Assembly: GCF_030269925.1 (NCBI RefSeq)
Contig: NC_085108.1
Location: 6,014,001 to 6,078,000, forward strand
Reading direction: 5' to 3'
Length of the DNA stretch: 64,000 nt
Source: Bombyx mori
Taxonomy: Eukaryota > Arthropoda > Insecta > Lepidoptera > Bombycidae
The notes beneath the pieces were generated by a model, which saw nothing but the letters and a program-made list of their open reading frames with translations, was not told the DNA's origin and made no database searches. A program made the translations under genes and the position numbers. This document shows, in pieces, positions 10,053 through 22,401 of this stretch; within the stretch, counting starts at the first letter, position 1; every line of letters starts with the position of its first letter.

Positions 10053-13000
10053 TCACGTACCGAAAGCGAAACCGACGACAATGGCCGAAACACCTGAATT
10101 GAAACGGATCGCCGAAAACACGAAACTACAGAGCAACGTGAAGTACCACGCCGACTTCGAGAGGAGTAAAGGGAAATTCACACAGGTATTTATTTCTGCC
10201 GCGAAGCAGTAATGCGTTTCGGTTTGAAGGGTGGGGCAGCCGTTGTAACTATACTTGAGACCTTAGAACTTATACCTCAAGGTCGGTGGCTCATTTACGT
10301 TGTAGATGTCTATGGGTTCCGGTAACCACTTAACACCAGGTGGTGTGAGCTCGTCCACCTATCTAAGCAATAAATAAATAAAAAGGTATACTGATAAAGA
10401 TATTGTAAAAAAAATTGAGACTAAGAAGTCATGTCTCATGGTGGATGACGGTATTTAGCTTGTTGTTGTCTTTGAGCTCCGATAACTGCTCAAAACCAAA
10501 TGGGCCGTGAGCTCGTTCACCCGTATAAGCAATAAAAATAAGGTACTTTAGGGGTGACAAATCACAAATTGGATAAATAATAAAATACGTTATACATTCT
10601 GTAACGTTTGCGCTCATAGCCAATTTCGGATTTGATTTTTGTTCGCAAATTGGATCTGTACAGAATATAAGATCTCTGAAGATCTTTGTTTTGTATAGAG
10701 TATGCTCGGTACTAAGTGCCCTGGGAAATTGCTTGAGACATCGTGATATCTTTTCTATCATATCATCGATCACTTTCAGAATTGATGCCTCTTTCCGGAT
10801 ACCGCACTTTCAAAAGTGCTATCAAAGAAGAAAGATCTCGCCCCTTCTATGAATCTTCTCTGCAGTGATATTTCAATTTTATCAAGGGCCGTTAGGAAAG
10901 TTCCTTAGTGGTAGGCAGCACTTTGACTGGTATTGATGCATTAATAACGCTAACTTGCCACCAGGAGGACTGCAAACAAAATCGGCGTTGCTATCCCATT
11001 ACCGAATTACACTATAGACACAGCCTACTGAGTTTCTGGTCCGATCTTCTCAATGGGTCGCGATTCCGTTCCCTTTGTAGATTCTGTGAAGCACTGCTCT
11101 TGCTAGGGCTAGTGTTAGCTAATCTTAGGTTGAACCCGTGAACTCACTTACTTGTCAGGATGTAGCTGGAATAGCCCGCTAAGCCACTAGCGAATAGGTA
11201 GGGGGAAAAAATCGGTGTTAGTGCATATACGCCTCGATGCAAAAACTTCGGTGGTAGGACCTCTGAGTCGGCGCGGGTACGTTCCACCACCACCCTACCT
11301 ATTTCTGCCGTGAAGCGAATACTGCGTTTCGGTTTGAAGGGTGGCGAAGCCGTTGGAACTATACTTGAGACCTTAGAACTCATATCTCCAGGTGGGTGGC
11401 GCATTTACGTCGTAGATGTCTATAGGTTCCAGTTACCATTTAACACCGGGTTGGCTGTAAGCAATAATAATAAATCCATTTCGTTTCCATCTCCAGGTGG
11501 CAGACGATCCTGAGACCTTAAGGATCAAAGCGAACACGAAGATCATAAGTAACGTGGCGTACCACGGCGATCTCGAGAAGAAAGCCCAGATGGAGAGGCA
11601 GAGGCAGATCAACGAAAACGGAGAAATAGTGGGTAGGTGCAAACCGGGTGTTTTGGTTTCAAGTTTAGCTTGCGCGTTATCATTGTCAATGTCTTGTATA
11701 GGACTCGGCTAACAGGCTACTGGTGCGGGAGAGCTTTGGAATTTATGTCTAGGCATAGATTTAAATAAATCCGAGTGCTTCTCGCTCGATAGCATGAAGC
11801 ATCAAGGACTTTTGTTACACCATCGAAATGTCTCTATAGTACGTAAACAAAGAAGCACCCTGTATAAATATTGTATCGTTACCGTCCGCACAATCATCAT
11901 ACATGTAACGCACGTTTTGAGGGTAGACAGAAGCATCGTTCCAATGGTGTTTTGCTTTGATCGGTGATGAAGCCATTCGTGTGTCCGTATGTTTTATTAT
12001 CACATGTCCTTAACCGTTCCACCGTTGGTTTGATCAGGAAAATATTTTAGTTGCACTTTTTTAACCGTTTGAGCGCGCACCGTCGATAAATCGACTCTGT
12101 ACTGATTCGTGTGAAGTGCGGAGCGTCGAAATATCGATCATTGCGCAGTTTGATTAACAGGTATTAGATATCGACCTGTAAGCGTGCGCACGTATAATTT
12201 TTGCATTTTCTTTTTTAAGTTAAAAATTTTCATAAGGTTTTCTTATTTTTTTATTCAAAATTCTATGGCAATTTCGGTAAAAATGTGAAAATAAGCTCAG
12301 CACTAAAATGATTAAATGATTGTAGTTAATTTTTGTTAAAGGAAAGAGAATAAGTTCCTCTCAGTATCTAAATATTTCCCTGATCAACACTTATGTATCG
12401 TGTATGTGCCATTGTATCTAATATGTGTCGTTTGTCAATCACGCTTCCTTTATAGATGTGCCGCCGCCGGATAATTACCATCAGCAGATAGACAATTACG
12501 CGAACGAAATGCTACAGCCTAACGTGCCACCTCCAAACCTACCCCCCAAAAACCACTACCAGATCCCGACCACCCAACACCAGACCCATTCCGGGCATAG
12601 CCAACAACACTACACCCAACCTCTACCCAATCACAACCAGAATCTATCGAACAACCAAAGTATGTCGCAGCACGGACAGAGTCTGCCCCATTACCCCCAA
12701 AACACCCAGCACGCTCAGAACGTTTCCCATCACACCCAAAACGTACCCCAACACGCTCAAAATGCACCCCAGCACAGCCAAACCCTACCCCAACACAGCC
12801 AACCAGTTTCCCATTATCAGCCATCCCACAATTCCACAATCCCGCAAAATCGTTACCCAGAACAATACTATCAGCCCAAAGAGGATATCGGATACCAATA
12901 CCAAGATTACCAAGGTCAATATTATGGGCAATACGCCCAGAATTACGGGTCCTCTGGTCAGCCCAAGATCGGTAGGATTCAGGATTACGATCCGTTGAGC

Positions 13001-16000
13001 GACGGGCCTAGGGCTCCTCCGAATACGCAAAGGGCCTCCGCCACCGTCATCTATAACAGCACAAACGATGGAAAGCAAAGAGGTTTGTGTATCTCATTAT
13101 ATATCGTCGTTGTCAAACCAAAATCAGCTATGTGCACATCTTGAGATTTTTACTTTTTGACCTTCACAGCCTTTTAACTACCGTATTATTTATTCTTAAA
13201 AAATCATCTTCATATAAAAAATTTAACGAAAATATTTTTATTCTCGTCGTGGCCTAAAGGATAAGACGTCCGGTGCATTCGTGTTGAGCGATGCACCGGT
13301 GTTCGAATCTCAGGCGGGTACCAATTTTCCTAATGAAATACGTACTCAACAAATGTTCACGATTGACTTCCACGGTGAAGGAATAACATCGTGTAATAAA
13401 AATAAAACCCGCAAAATTATAATTTGCGTAATTACTGGTGGTAGGACCTCTTGTGAGTCCGCGCGGGTAGGTACCACCGCCCTGCCTATTTCTGCCGTGA
13501 AGCAATAATGCGTTTCGGTTTGAAGGGCGGGGCAGCCGTTGTAACTAACTATACTGAGATCTTAGAACTTATATCTCAACTTGGGTGGCGCATTTACGTT
13601 ATAGATACCCATAAACCTCTTAAACGTGGTATAAACAGGCCTGATTATGTTTTAGAATCACCGTTGGAAAATTTAAAAAAGAATTTCTGAAAAATAATGA
13701 TTAAACAAAAATGTTTACAGGTAGCAGTCATCAAACACAACATCAGCAGTCAAGGCAGATCGGTCGCGTAACCGATCTGGATCCGTTGGCCAATGAAGTG
13801 CAGAGACCGGCTAGCTCACAGAATCCGGTAAAACAACACAAAATATACACCCACTAATATGCCATAGACATTTTTTTTGGTACAATTTTTCCTTATTAGG
13901 AAAGGCAAGGGGATCTAACCCCATACAGCCTCGTCTGTTCTATATATGTCATAGACATTGATTGATAAACCAAATAAATGAGAAAATTATAGACCAATTT
14001 AAGAAACTAATCGTTTATAAATATGCATTGTCGTTTTTTTACTAAAAACCCGCTAACTAGTGAGTTACTGTCACTGGATAAAAAACTAGAATCTCCCAGG
14101 CGTTGCCTGATTTGCGAACGTAACGGTGTAATACTGAAGATGCGACCTCACGTCTCAAAGTGTCCAACGTCATTTCGCCGTGATGTCCATTGCACTGCTC
14201 ATCAACTAGTCTGGACTAGCCCACTGAGTTTCTCGCCGGATCTTCTCAGTGGGTCGGGCTTCCGATCCGGTGGTAGATTCTGCGAAGCACGGCTCTTGAT
14301 AGGGTCAGTGTTAGCAACACTCCGGTTTGAGCCCCGTGAGCTCACCTACACACATTAGGGCGAAGCTGAAATAGCCTCTCAAGGCTATCAGCATAGGCAG
14401 GATCTAAAAAAAACTAGTCTGGAGTATTGATAACATAACCTAATTAGACCTATTGCATTTTCATATCAATTCCAATCTACAGTTGAAAAAAATATATCAA
14501 CCTTATGTTATGTTAATTTCAAAGCATCCACTGAAAGCACAGGATTCTGATTGTAGATATTAAAAAAATATATATTATGTCAAGCGGTGAAAGGATATTT
14601 GGTTTAAGCGGACTTTTTGCAACTAAAGCGCCAATTAAAGTTTAACATTTGGAATAAATATCATAACAACAAAAAAAAACTTATTTAGCTATTTGAATGG
14701 AGTAAACTTATAAGAAGTTCAATTAAAAAACATTGAATTGTTGATGCTATTACCCAATAAAACGGACCTTTAATTATAAAGATAAATGTTTTGCATTCAC
14801 CGAAATGTCACTTAAACCTTTCACTCCTCAATATATTGAACATTAATTTCCCTCTTTTTTTATTTTTTTTTGTAAGTTTGTATATGCAGTTTTTTGTTTT
14901 CTTTTTTTTTTGTTTTCTTTGGCTTAATTTAATATTAGTTAACGATATTTACATCTTAAGCACAAACGCTCTTAAGCAAGATGTGTTCACACCCAAAAGG
15001 GTGAATTCTATAATGTATTATTTTATGTAAATAAGTTCAATGTTTATGTGTGCAGATTTCATCCAGATGTGTGAACCTAAAAAAAAAAAATTAACATCAA
15101 GAGTATGTAAAATAATATAATAATGTAATCACATAATGTAATATAATATATATTTTATTTTCAGCAAGTGTACATAGCAATGTATGATTACGAAGCCAAC
15201 GACAGTGATGAGGTAAGTTTTTTTTTACTAATAAAGAACATTTTCCATTATACCCTTGGAAATAGGAAGCTGAAAAGCACCGTTGTAATATCACAGCTTT
15301 ATTTTTTTAATTTAATGAGTCAAACAATACAGACCTCACCACTGGGTGTTCTCTGTAGTCTGTACTGCCTAATCTGTAGCAGCAGTATCTTCTTAATAGT
15401 CTTCTCTATAAATGCTTTATTGCCCCTATCCACTGTTATCATCTCGGATCCTCCCGATCCACTAACGGTGCTTCTAGGTACTTCAAGCACCGGTCACCGT
15501 TCTCGTCGAACCCGTCGCTTGCGACGAAGGGCTCGACGAGTAAATTAACTCCCAGACACAGCCCACTGAGTTTCTCGCTGGATCTTCTCAGTGGGTCGCG
15601 TTTCCGATCCGGTGGTAGATTCTGCGAAGCACGGCTCTTGCTTGGGTTCGTGTTAGCAACGTCATCAGGTTTGAGCCCCGTGAGCTCACCTACAAACGTT
15701 AGGGTTACGCTATAGCCTCTCAAGGCTCTCAGCTCAAGGCTCAGGTAGGAAAAAAAAAAACCACTGTTATCCACATGTGGGTATAACAATCGTATAGATT
15801 TCAAAGGAGTTTCACTTTGCAGAGTTTTATCTTGTGTCTCTGGGTGGGTGATAGATACCATTCGTACCATGATGTCCACGAATTCTAATATCCACTCGGA
15901 AATAAAATGTTTTGAGATCCCCAATTCTACTTATCCAGTGTAATAAAAGGTCCTATATTTATGACTAGTATATGATTTTTTTTTAAATAAAATATTGACA

Positions 16001-16652
16001 TGCTTTTGGTGCAGAAAAAGCATGTTGCTTGGAGATATAACCTATGCAGGCCATAATACTTATGTCAAATATGTATGCAGCATGATAAGAGTGCTCTGAC
16101 CTCATATAATGTTAGAAAAGGGTAAGAAAAAGAAACACATACTTCTGAAATACTGTGTGAGACAAAAGCATCTACAACTGGAGACAACTGCGAATAGGCC
16201 CAAAAAAAATTTTTTTTTTATTGCTTGGGTGTTTGCACGTAGTCACAGCCCACATGGTGTTAAGTGGTTACTGGAGCCCATAGACATCTACAACGTAAAT
16301 GCGCCACCCAACTTGAGATATAAGTTCTAAGGTCCCAAGTTTAGTTACAACGGCTGCCCCACCCTTCAAACCGAAACGCATTACTGCTTCACGGCAGAAA
16401 TAGGCAAGGTGGTGGTACCTACACGTGCGGACTCACAAGAGGTCCTACTACCACCAGTAACACAATTAAAAATAACCTTTTAAAAATGTCTATTTAAAGG
16501 TGTCGTTCCGTGAAGGCGACCTCATAATGAATGTAAGTGCTATAGACGAGGGCTGGATGATGGGTCAGGTGGTACGCACCGGCATGGCGGGCATGCTGCC
16601 AGCCAACTACGTCGAGACCGCACCGGCGTCTGCATTACGGCAATACAATTGA
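10053..16652 (+). CDS. Lasp: Lasp (LIM and SH3 domain protein), 3' portion, six exons
   Basis: Exons 10053-10185, 11497-11632, 12456-13082, 13721-13827, 15165-15212 and 16500-16652 all have GT/AG borders and join in phase to 400 codons plus TGA. Exon 1 enters one base into a codon and encodes the end of the LIM-nebulin junction (HVPKAKP) and nebulin repeat 1 ([19 protein letters not shown]). Exon 2 encodes nebulin repeat 2 ([23 protein letters not shown]). Exons 3-4 are a polar linker. Exons 5-6 encode an SH3 domain ([24 protein letters not shown]). Lasp is an actin-binding adaptor at muscle Z-lines and cortical actin structures; the nebulin repeats bind actin and the SH3 domain binds proline-rich partners. 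The LIM domain must be encoded upstream of 10053 and I did not find it in the window, so the gene is partial. Introns are full of SINE and LINE copies. Confidence 0.93.
10184..10389 (+). mobile_element. Bm1-type SINE whose target duplication spans the Lasp splice donor
   Basis: A 5'-truncated SINE body (about 10190-10383) is flanked by AGGTAT at 10184-10189 and 10384-10389. The left copy holds the exon end and donor (CAG|GTAT, exon end 10185); the right copy recreates a second donor 200 bp downstream. Use of the second donor would add an in-frame TAA within about eight codons. Confidence 0.8.
10440..10541 (+). mobile_element. Bm1-type SINE, diverged 3' tail
   Basis: A worn copy of the last 100 bp (gggccgtgagctcgttcacc ... 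aagcaataaaaa) in Lasp intron 1. Between here and 10900 no other feature was seen. Confidence 0.6.
11013..11209 (+). mobile_element. BMC1-like LINE 3' end in a Lasp intron
   Basis: A diverged 3' UTR starting about 12 bp before the hairpin arm (here CCTACTGAG) and ending GGTAGGGGGAAAAAA. Confidence 0.7.
11250..11475 (+). mobile_element. Bm1-type SINE ending 22 bp before a Lasp splice acceptor
   Basis: Short-form copy starting at GGTGGTAGG. Its tail (taagcaataataataaat) is followed by a 20-nt pyrimidine-rich stretch and the acceptor CAG at 11496. About 17 bp of the usual tail (gagctcgtccaccc) are deleted. Confidence 0.8.
12456..13082 (+). CDS. Lasp: Lasp Gln/His/Pro-rich linker exon with 21-nt coding repeats
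   Basis: The largest exon seen in the gene, encoding about 209 residues between the nebulin repeats and the SH3 domain. It starts two bases into an Asp codon after a TTTATAG acceptor and ends one base into a codon before GTTTGT. The residues are dominated by Q, H, N, P, S and Y, as expected of a disordered linker; fly Lasp also has a long Gln-rich linker here. Bases 12707-12811 hold five tandem 21-nt repeats coding a heptad of the form QHxQxxP/S. The last third is Tyr-rich ([15 protein letters not shown]) and ends before a basic [10 protein letters not shown] segment that recurs in modified form in the next exon ([10 protein letters not shown]). Confidence 0.88.
13244..13612 (+). mobile_element. 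Bm1-type SINE with tRNA-like head, 3'-truncated
   Basis: Starts with the head (box A TGGCCTAAAGG, box B GTTCGAATCTC) and covers the body, but ends before the CACTTAACACC tail. It lies in Lasp intron 3, about 108 bp before exon 4. Confidence 0.85.
14204..14423 (+). mobile_element. BMC1-like LINE 3' end with 12-bp target duplication
   Basis: AACTAGTCTGGA occurs at 14204-14215 and again at 14412-14423. Between them lies a roughly 195-bp copy that begins four bases before the hairpin arm CCCACTGAG and ends in an A tract. A clean, fairly young insertion in Lasp intron 4. Confidence 0.88.
15430..15771 (+). mobile_element. BMC1-like LINE, ORF end plus 3' UTR, 11-bp target duplication
   Basis: CCACTGTTATC at 15430-15440 and 15761-15771 flanks a 320-bp copy. 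The copy includes the last ORF codons ([11 protein letters not shown], then a basic [14 protein letters not shown] end and stop), the hairpin and an A10 tail. It is in Lasp intron 5. Confidence 0.88.
16208..16458 (-). mobile_element. Bm1-type SINE, short form, 41 bp before the last Lasp exon
   Basis: Reverse copy from a T10 run to the CCACCAGT end, leaving about 41 bp to the acceptor of exon 6 (16500). The branch point of that intron must lie in this short interval or inside the SINE. Confidence 0.85.
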
Positions 16653-18603
16653 ATTAGGACGATCCACTCACTGATAAAAACGCTTCAAAAAATATTCATT
16701 ACCAATTGATTTAGATTTTGCATGTTTTTCATGCTTTTTAATCTTTAAGAACAATTTTTAATAAATGCCGGCCTTATGAGAACTATTATTTATAATTGGT
16801 ACTTGTAACTATGTTTGTTTATTGAAAATAATAATAAATACTTGGTCCGGAGTCTAAACAGTTACACCAGTTACAGCATTAATATTATTAAAAAAAATCT
16901 AGTTTTGCACTTAAAATACAATATAAAGAATTTGCCGGACAACCCTTTTGGTAGATGGATACTAAAGGCATTATAATCTGCTATTGTTTAAAGTTTACAT
17001 AATACCGAAATAAAGGTGTACACATAACTTAACAAAGAGTAAAAAGAAATGTTTTTACATGTTTTATTGGTAATTAATATCTTTTTGAGTGTTTATATTG
17101 ACATATGATTATTGAAACAAGAAAAAGTAACTCATAATTTATATAAATTAACATCTCTTATCAATTAATTGTAATGGATCTTATGGTTTAATCGTTGGCT
17201 AATTTAAAAAAAAAACTCATTACAGAAATAACCCATAAAATTTGTTTCAATTATTTACTGAAAGCAAACTTTTCTGTACATTGTTTTCTTTGAGTGTTGC
17301 CACGTTTAATGGCCAGACCGACAGCGGTGCTGTGTTGCCATTTTTAAAAATATAGTATGCGAAAGGGCTGTGTGACTTGTTGATTCGATTAAACATATCA
17401 TAAGCTTCCAAGTATTGTTTTAGATTCTTGGTTTCGGCCTAATTGGACTTTACAAATGATGACACACGCATATCATATCACATATTTGTCAGAAAATGTA
17501 AGCCGCATCCATCACTCATAGTTCGTGAATACTTAAATTTTATTTTGAAATATGTATATTTTTTGTTAATCTTAAGTTACTTTGATTAGCAAGCCAAGGT
17601 AATCCTCAATGTCTCTCAGGATTACTCACGTGTTTGTTCAAGAAGACTTAATTAAAACTTGCATGCATGATTCTTAACATAAAAAAAAAAACATATTTTC
17701 AGTTTTTTTTTATCGTCAACTACTTTTCCATGAAAATAAACTTTTATAAATTCTATAATAACTATTCATATTTTTAGACCTTTTTTTAGTGAATTTCTTA
17801 ATAATAATAAGGGAAAGTCACAATTTTTATGAATAAATTAATATTTTTATGAAGATTTGTCTTATGGACCAAATTATTTTAGCATTTTTATTCTCATTCC
17901 ATTTTTTATTGTTAATAATTTTCTTGTACAAAAACTAACAAGATTGTTGGAGACCAGCGTAAGGCACAGAAGAATCGTTATATTAAAAGTAGCTTTTTTT
18001 AAGCACGGAGAAAAAAAAACCTGATATACAAATATTAACTATCACTTAATAATTCATACTAACATATTTTAATTTGACACACTGAGGTCTTGATGTTAAT
18101 AAATCATTCTGAATAAAAATAAGGAATATCTTCACACTGTAATATTTTAAAATATCAACGGAAAAAACATATTTACAAAGTTAAATATAAATCATGTTTA
18201 CTTCACATTAAGTAGTGTATGTAATAGGCTCTTAGTGGCGTCAAAATAATATACTTACTTACTGCTAATTCATATTAGTTAAATACTTCATACATTTTAT
18301 ATTATTTTTATTTGAATACTTTTTAGTATAATAAATACACTGGGTATAATTTAAGTCCTTAAATTTTCTATTTTTTTTAACCCAGTGTTTGTAGTTTTTT
18401 TTTTTGTAAATAAATACTTTAAGAAAAAGTATTTTATTTTAGATTGATCAAAATTAATTCTTGTAATTTTTTAATACATTTATGTACACATTCCTTGTAT
18501 TTTAACCAATCATGTCTAATATTGCCAGATTTTTTTAAATATTTTAAGGTAATTTGTTTTGTTTAGTATAGCAACACTAGGTTACTTTTATTTATTCAAT
18601 AAA
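16653..18603 (+). other. Lasp: Lasp 3' UTR region with candidate poly(A) signals
   Basis: AT-rich, no repeats recognised. AATAAA motifs lie at 17009-17014 (preceded by ACCGA) and 18598-18603, the latter followed by a T/G-rich stretch. Either could end the transcript; the sequence alone cannot choose. Bases 18604-18848 show nothing further. Confidence 0.45.
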
Positions 18604-18848
18604 ACAGCCAGAATTGTTACATCATAATTGTTTTTATTTTCATCACAAAATATCATTGGAGCAGTATTATAAGTCCGATGTAAAAAGTGCCTTCTATGAA
18701 TATTTAAATAAAATTTTATACACGCATGTTTTGTTTTAATGAATCGAAAACTTTCCGACTGAAAATTAATTTCTAAACTGGATGCTAATAATAGACTGAG
18801 CTTCCTAGACGTTCGTTACTTGATAGTTTAGCAACACAAAACAAGCAC

Positions 18849-19093
18849 TTTTTTTTTTATTGCTTAGATGGGTGGACGAGCCCACAGCCCACCTGGTGTT
18901 AAGTGGTTACTGGAGCCCATGGACATCTACAACGTAAATGCGCCACCCACCTTGAGATATAAGTTCTAAGATCTCAGTATAGTTACAAAGGCTGCCCCAC
19001 CCTTCAAACCAAAACGCATTACTGCTTCACGACAGAAATAGGCAGGGTGGTGGTACCTACCCCCGCGGACTCACAAGAGGTCCTACCACCAGT
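18849..19093 (-). mobile_element. Bm1-type SINE, short form
   Basis: Reverse copy, T-rich start to CCACCAGT, in the gap between Lasp and gem. Confidence 0.87.
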
Positions 19094-19180
19094 AAAACTT
19101 TGTATTATTTCTCAAATAATAAACCGTTAAACCGAACATGAAATTGACAAGGACCAACCGTGTACACTGGAGCGCACCTC

Positions 19181-19386
19181 GTGCCGTACTCCTACTGAGT
19201 TTCTCGCCGGATCTTCCCAGTGGGTCGCGTTTCCGATCCGGTGGTAGATTCTGCGAAGCACGGCTCTTGCTAAGGCCAATGTTAACAACACTCCGATTTG
19301 AGCCTCGAGAGCTCATCTACATGCTAGAGCGAAACTGAAATAGCCTCTCAAGGCTATCAGCATAAGTAGGGAAAAAAGTGCCGTAC
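19181..19386 (+). mobile_element. BMC1-like LINE 3' end with 9-bp target duplication
   Basis: GTGCCGTAC at 19181-19189 and 19378-19386 flanks a 188-bp copy that starts at the hairpin arm (CCTACTGAG) and ends GGGAAAAAA. Confidence 0.85.
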
Positions 19387-20354
19387 GGACTAGATTTCTC
19401 CGGACACTAGGCTACTACTCACACAACTGGTATACATTTACATACACCAGACATTTAATTCAGACACAAATTTCAACCGTTTCAAAGCATGGCAAAAAGG
19501 TCTGGAAACGCACTGCGGATGAACGCAGGGTTATCGCAAAATTAGCCACCAATTCTATATTGCTTGTCTACAATGCATAATTGCTTTTGTTGACGTGGTC
19601 CGTGGCTTTGCCATAAAGTGAAAGCCTTGGGAACTATGGTTAAATAAAATTCATATGTTTATAAACTTGTTTATTAATCGATTACACAAACAATATAATG
19701 ACTACAACTAATACATGCAACGATAACAAAAAAACTTAATTCAAGAGAATAACATGTCTAATTTTTCAACATCAAAACAAATTCCTATTTGCAAACACAG
19801 CTCGGCAAAAGAATTACAGAAAAAACGAATTTTTATTTCCTTACAACATTATTATAATAATCAAACCTACTTACTTAATGTTTTCTAGAAAGTACAAAAA
19901 CATTTAAGATTATTATTTACAATTTTATTTGCAATTGATTTATGAGAGGTTTGATTCACAAAAAAAAAACATTTTTATGAATATTTTCTGCCGAGTTGTG
20001 ACAGGAAATTTGTTAGTGCTCCAAAATACTTAGAATAACCTAAAATTAAATATTCATAATACTCCGAATCGCAACAAGCGCGCGTTTGAGGCACTTCTCA
20101 AGGCACCTCTGTATATACTAACATACCTTACGACTAGTGCTAAAAATATGTTTAATTCACACTTTGAAAACTAAAGTGTTTGAAATTATTAAACTACAGA
20201 ATATATGTTTTTTTTTTTCAAATAAAAAATTTCCGTCTAATATAATTTACAATATTCTATATATATCTTTGAAAATCTGTTTTCTTGGTGGTGGTGGCAA
20301 GAAAATAATCTTTAGCACTCTGGTTCAGATGATAACGATAATGATACGATCTAC

Positions 20355-20616
20355 ATATCGACGCTTGAAAGGCAAACATGAAAGCGACAATAGCTGCTTT
20401 GTACATAAATGATAGGCAATAACCATATTCGATGCGCAAAAATATATATATTTCTAGGTCTATTAAAATCATTTCAATCCTACAGCTACTAGCTAGATTC
20501 TACTACAGCTAGATTCGTTAAAATAAAATTAGTTTTCAGGTATTTCAACTTTAAATTAGTCTACTGTAAAGTTCAAGCATTGTCGCTTAGTCACGTTTGC
20601 CTTTCAAGCGTCGATA
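20355..20616. repeat. imperfect 40-bp inverted repeat with a 180-bp loop
   Basis: The arm at 20355-20394 (ATATCGACGCTTGAAAGGC...) is repeated inverted at 20577-20616 (...GCCTTTCAAGCGTCGATAT) with about 20 uninterrupted matches and a second block around AGCGACAAT. If transcribed in the gem 3' UTR it would form a long stem. It could equally be the ends of an old element. Confidence 0.6.
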
Positions 20617-21135
20617 TTATTATGTTTGTTACATGGAGCTTTGTAGTGTCGGAACTTGGAACATTGATAAATAATATACAATACATACAGTCAATGGAAC
20701 GAACAAGCCATCAACTAACAAATGAATAAATTGTCCCAAACCGATAACATATCTGTTCTAACAGGGAGCACTACAGTGAAATATGCATAGGAACAATGCT
20801 TCGACCATTAAAATACCAACCAATTAAATTAGTTACCGAAACACTATATTGAAATTTTAGATTTGCCAAAAACATTTTTTTATAGTGTATTCTTTGAACA
20901 TAAACCTTTATAGTTAAAAAACATGCAAACTAAATAAAATAACAACGTCAGGTTATAGCTACCAAACTTAAAAAATATTTTTTAACCAAAATTTTAGGCA
21001 TTCAAGATATATTTAGAAATCATCTCAATTTGTGAGTTTTATTGAATATATATTTTTGTCCTCACAAATTTTACGTTGTTCAAGGAAGCAACAAGTATCT
21101 CAATATGTAGAGAAATTACAAAATAATATAAGATA

Positions 21136-21767
21136 TAGTCGGATTTTTTATTAGACGAAGTCAACTGACGTTTACTGTGTTGTCAGTTTTTGATGAAATA
21201 AAATAGTGTTGTGACAAAGTGAACGATTGAAAAAACTCCTGAATTAATGAAATTGCCTCGATTGTCTAGTGAATAGTTGGTGTGTCGAATTGCCGATATC
21301 GAGTACGGGGTTCGAATTTTAGGCGTGCTTTGTACATACCAACGAGTTTTCGACGAAATATTATGTTCCTATAGTATCTACCTGTACTGAATACCGAGTG
21401 TTTTAAACATTAAGAAAAACATTGCGAGGAAGCTTGTAAGACTGTCCTATTTCTAATACATCATATAGTTGAAATTATAGACGTATAAAATATAACAATT
21501 ATAGGTAGGTAATGAAAATAAAAAAACTGATTGTAGTTACATACTACTAGTAACATATATTGGAGCACTTTAATACAATTTTATTGTAAAATATAAATAA
21601 TATTCTTTTATACTTTGAAATTAATGATTAACTCTTCACACTCATTGTTCATTCATGTGATTGAACGAGAACTGAACGCATCACTATTACTTTAAATATA
21701 GCAACATTATTTCACAAAGTGACATTAGCTACTGTCACCTGGCTTCGTCTAATTAAAAATCCGACTA
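21136..21767. mobile_element. Tc1/mariner-type non-autonomous element with tRNA-like insert
   Basis: Inverted ends TAGTCGGATTTTT(T/A)ATTAGACGAAG of about 26 bp flank a 632-bp body, with TA duplicated outside both ends (21134-21135, 21768-21769). Inside at about 21259-21330 lies a box-A-like CTAGTGAATAG and a box-B-like GGTTCGAATTT spaced about 40 bp apart. No transposase frame remains. Confidence 0.65.
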
Positions 21768-22133
21768 TAGATCTATATTTAATGTCTTTACAAAGACTTC
21801 TTCTCATTCTCTATAAAAAAAATAAAAATTTCTATGATGCTTAATTTACTAAGACTTATTTTACATTTAAATCTTTATAAGAACTTATAAATTATATGAT
21901 ATACCATGGCTTTCACCTACGTCCGATAAAGGTTCAGACGCTTAACAAATAATAATTATTTCTCTAAATAACGAATAGTTTTATGGTCTGCCTTAAAAAC
22001 AGATTGTATGACAACGCATTTTTATAACCTAATAATAATAATAATAATAAATTGCACAATATTAAATCTTAAAACTAAACTTTACGCAGATGAGAATATT
22101 TTTGTTATAAAACATCAAACATGTGAGTCGACT

Positions 22134-22401
22134 ATTATCAAAGCCGGCAATCTGACTTTTGGACAATGATTGGTAAATCAGAAAAACGAATTATTGACTT
22201 TGTATTCCATTGGCAGTCACAAAACTCTTCTGAACGACATCTTAGATAAATAACAGGTTAAGTATTAACCTTTATTTAATGCAGGTTTTGAACCGTATTC
22301 TTTGAAGGAGATGATTATATTCAAATCAATCTGTATTGACATATCAATAATTTTTTTTTGTCCAAATGCACAGATTGCCACCTTTGATAATAGACGACTC
22401 A
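22134..22401. mobile_element. MITE family 1 (TGAGTCG ends), copy 2
   Basis: Same element as 9323-9600 in inverse orientation, with matching ends and middle and a few small indels. Bases 22402-23316 hold no recognised gene. Confidence 0.8.

Noticed and set aside
10429..10773. 114-codon minus-strand ORF in a Lasp intron
   Set aside because: Its end is antisense SINE sequence, and no homology or splice context supports it.
12519..12839. 106-codon minus-strand ORF, Gly/Cys/Val-rich
   Set aside because: A shadow of the Gln/His/Pro-rich Lasp linker exon; the composition is what the complement of CAN/CCN codons gives.
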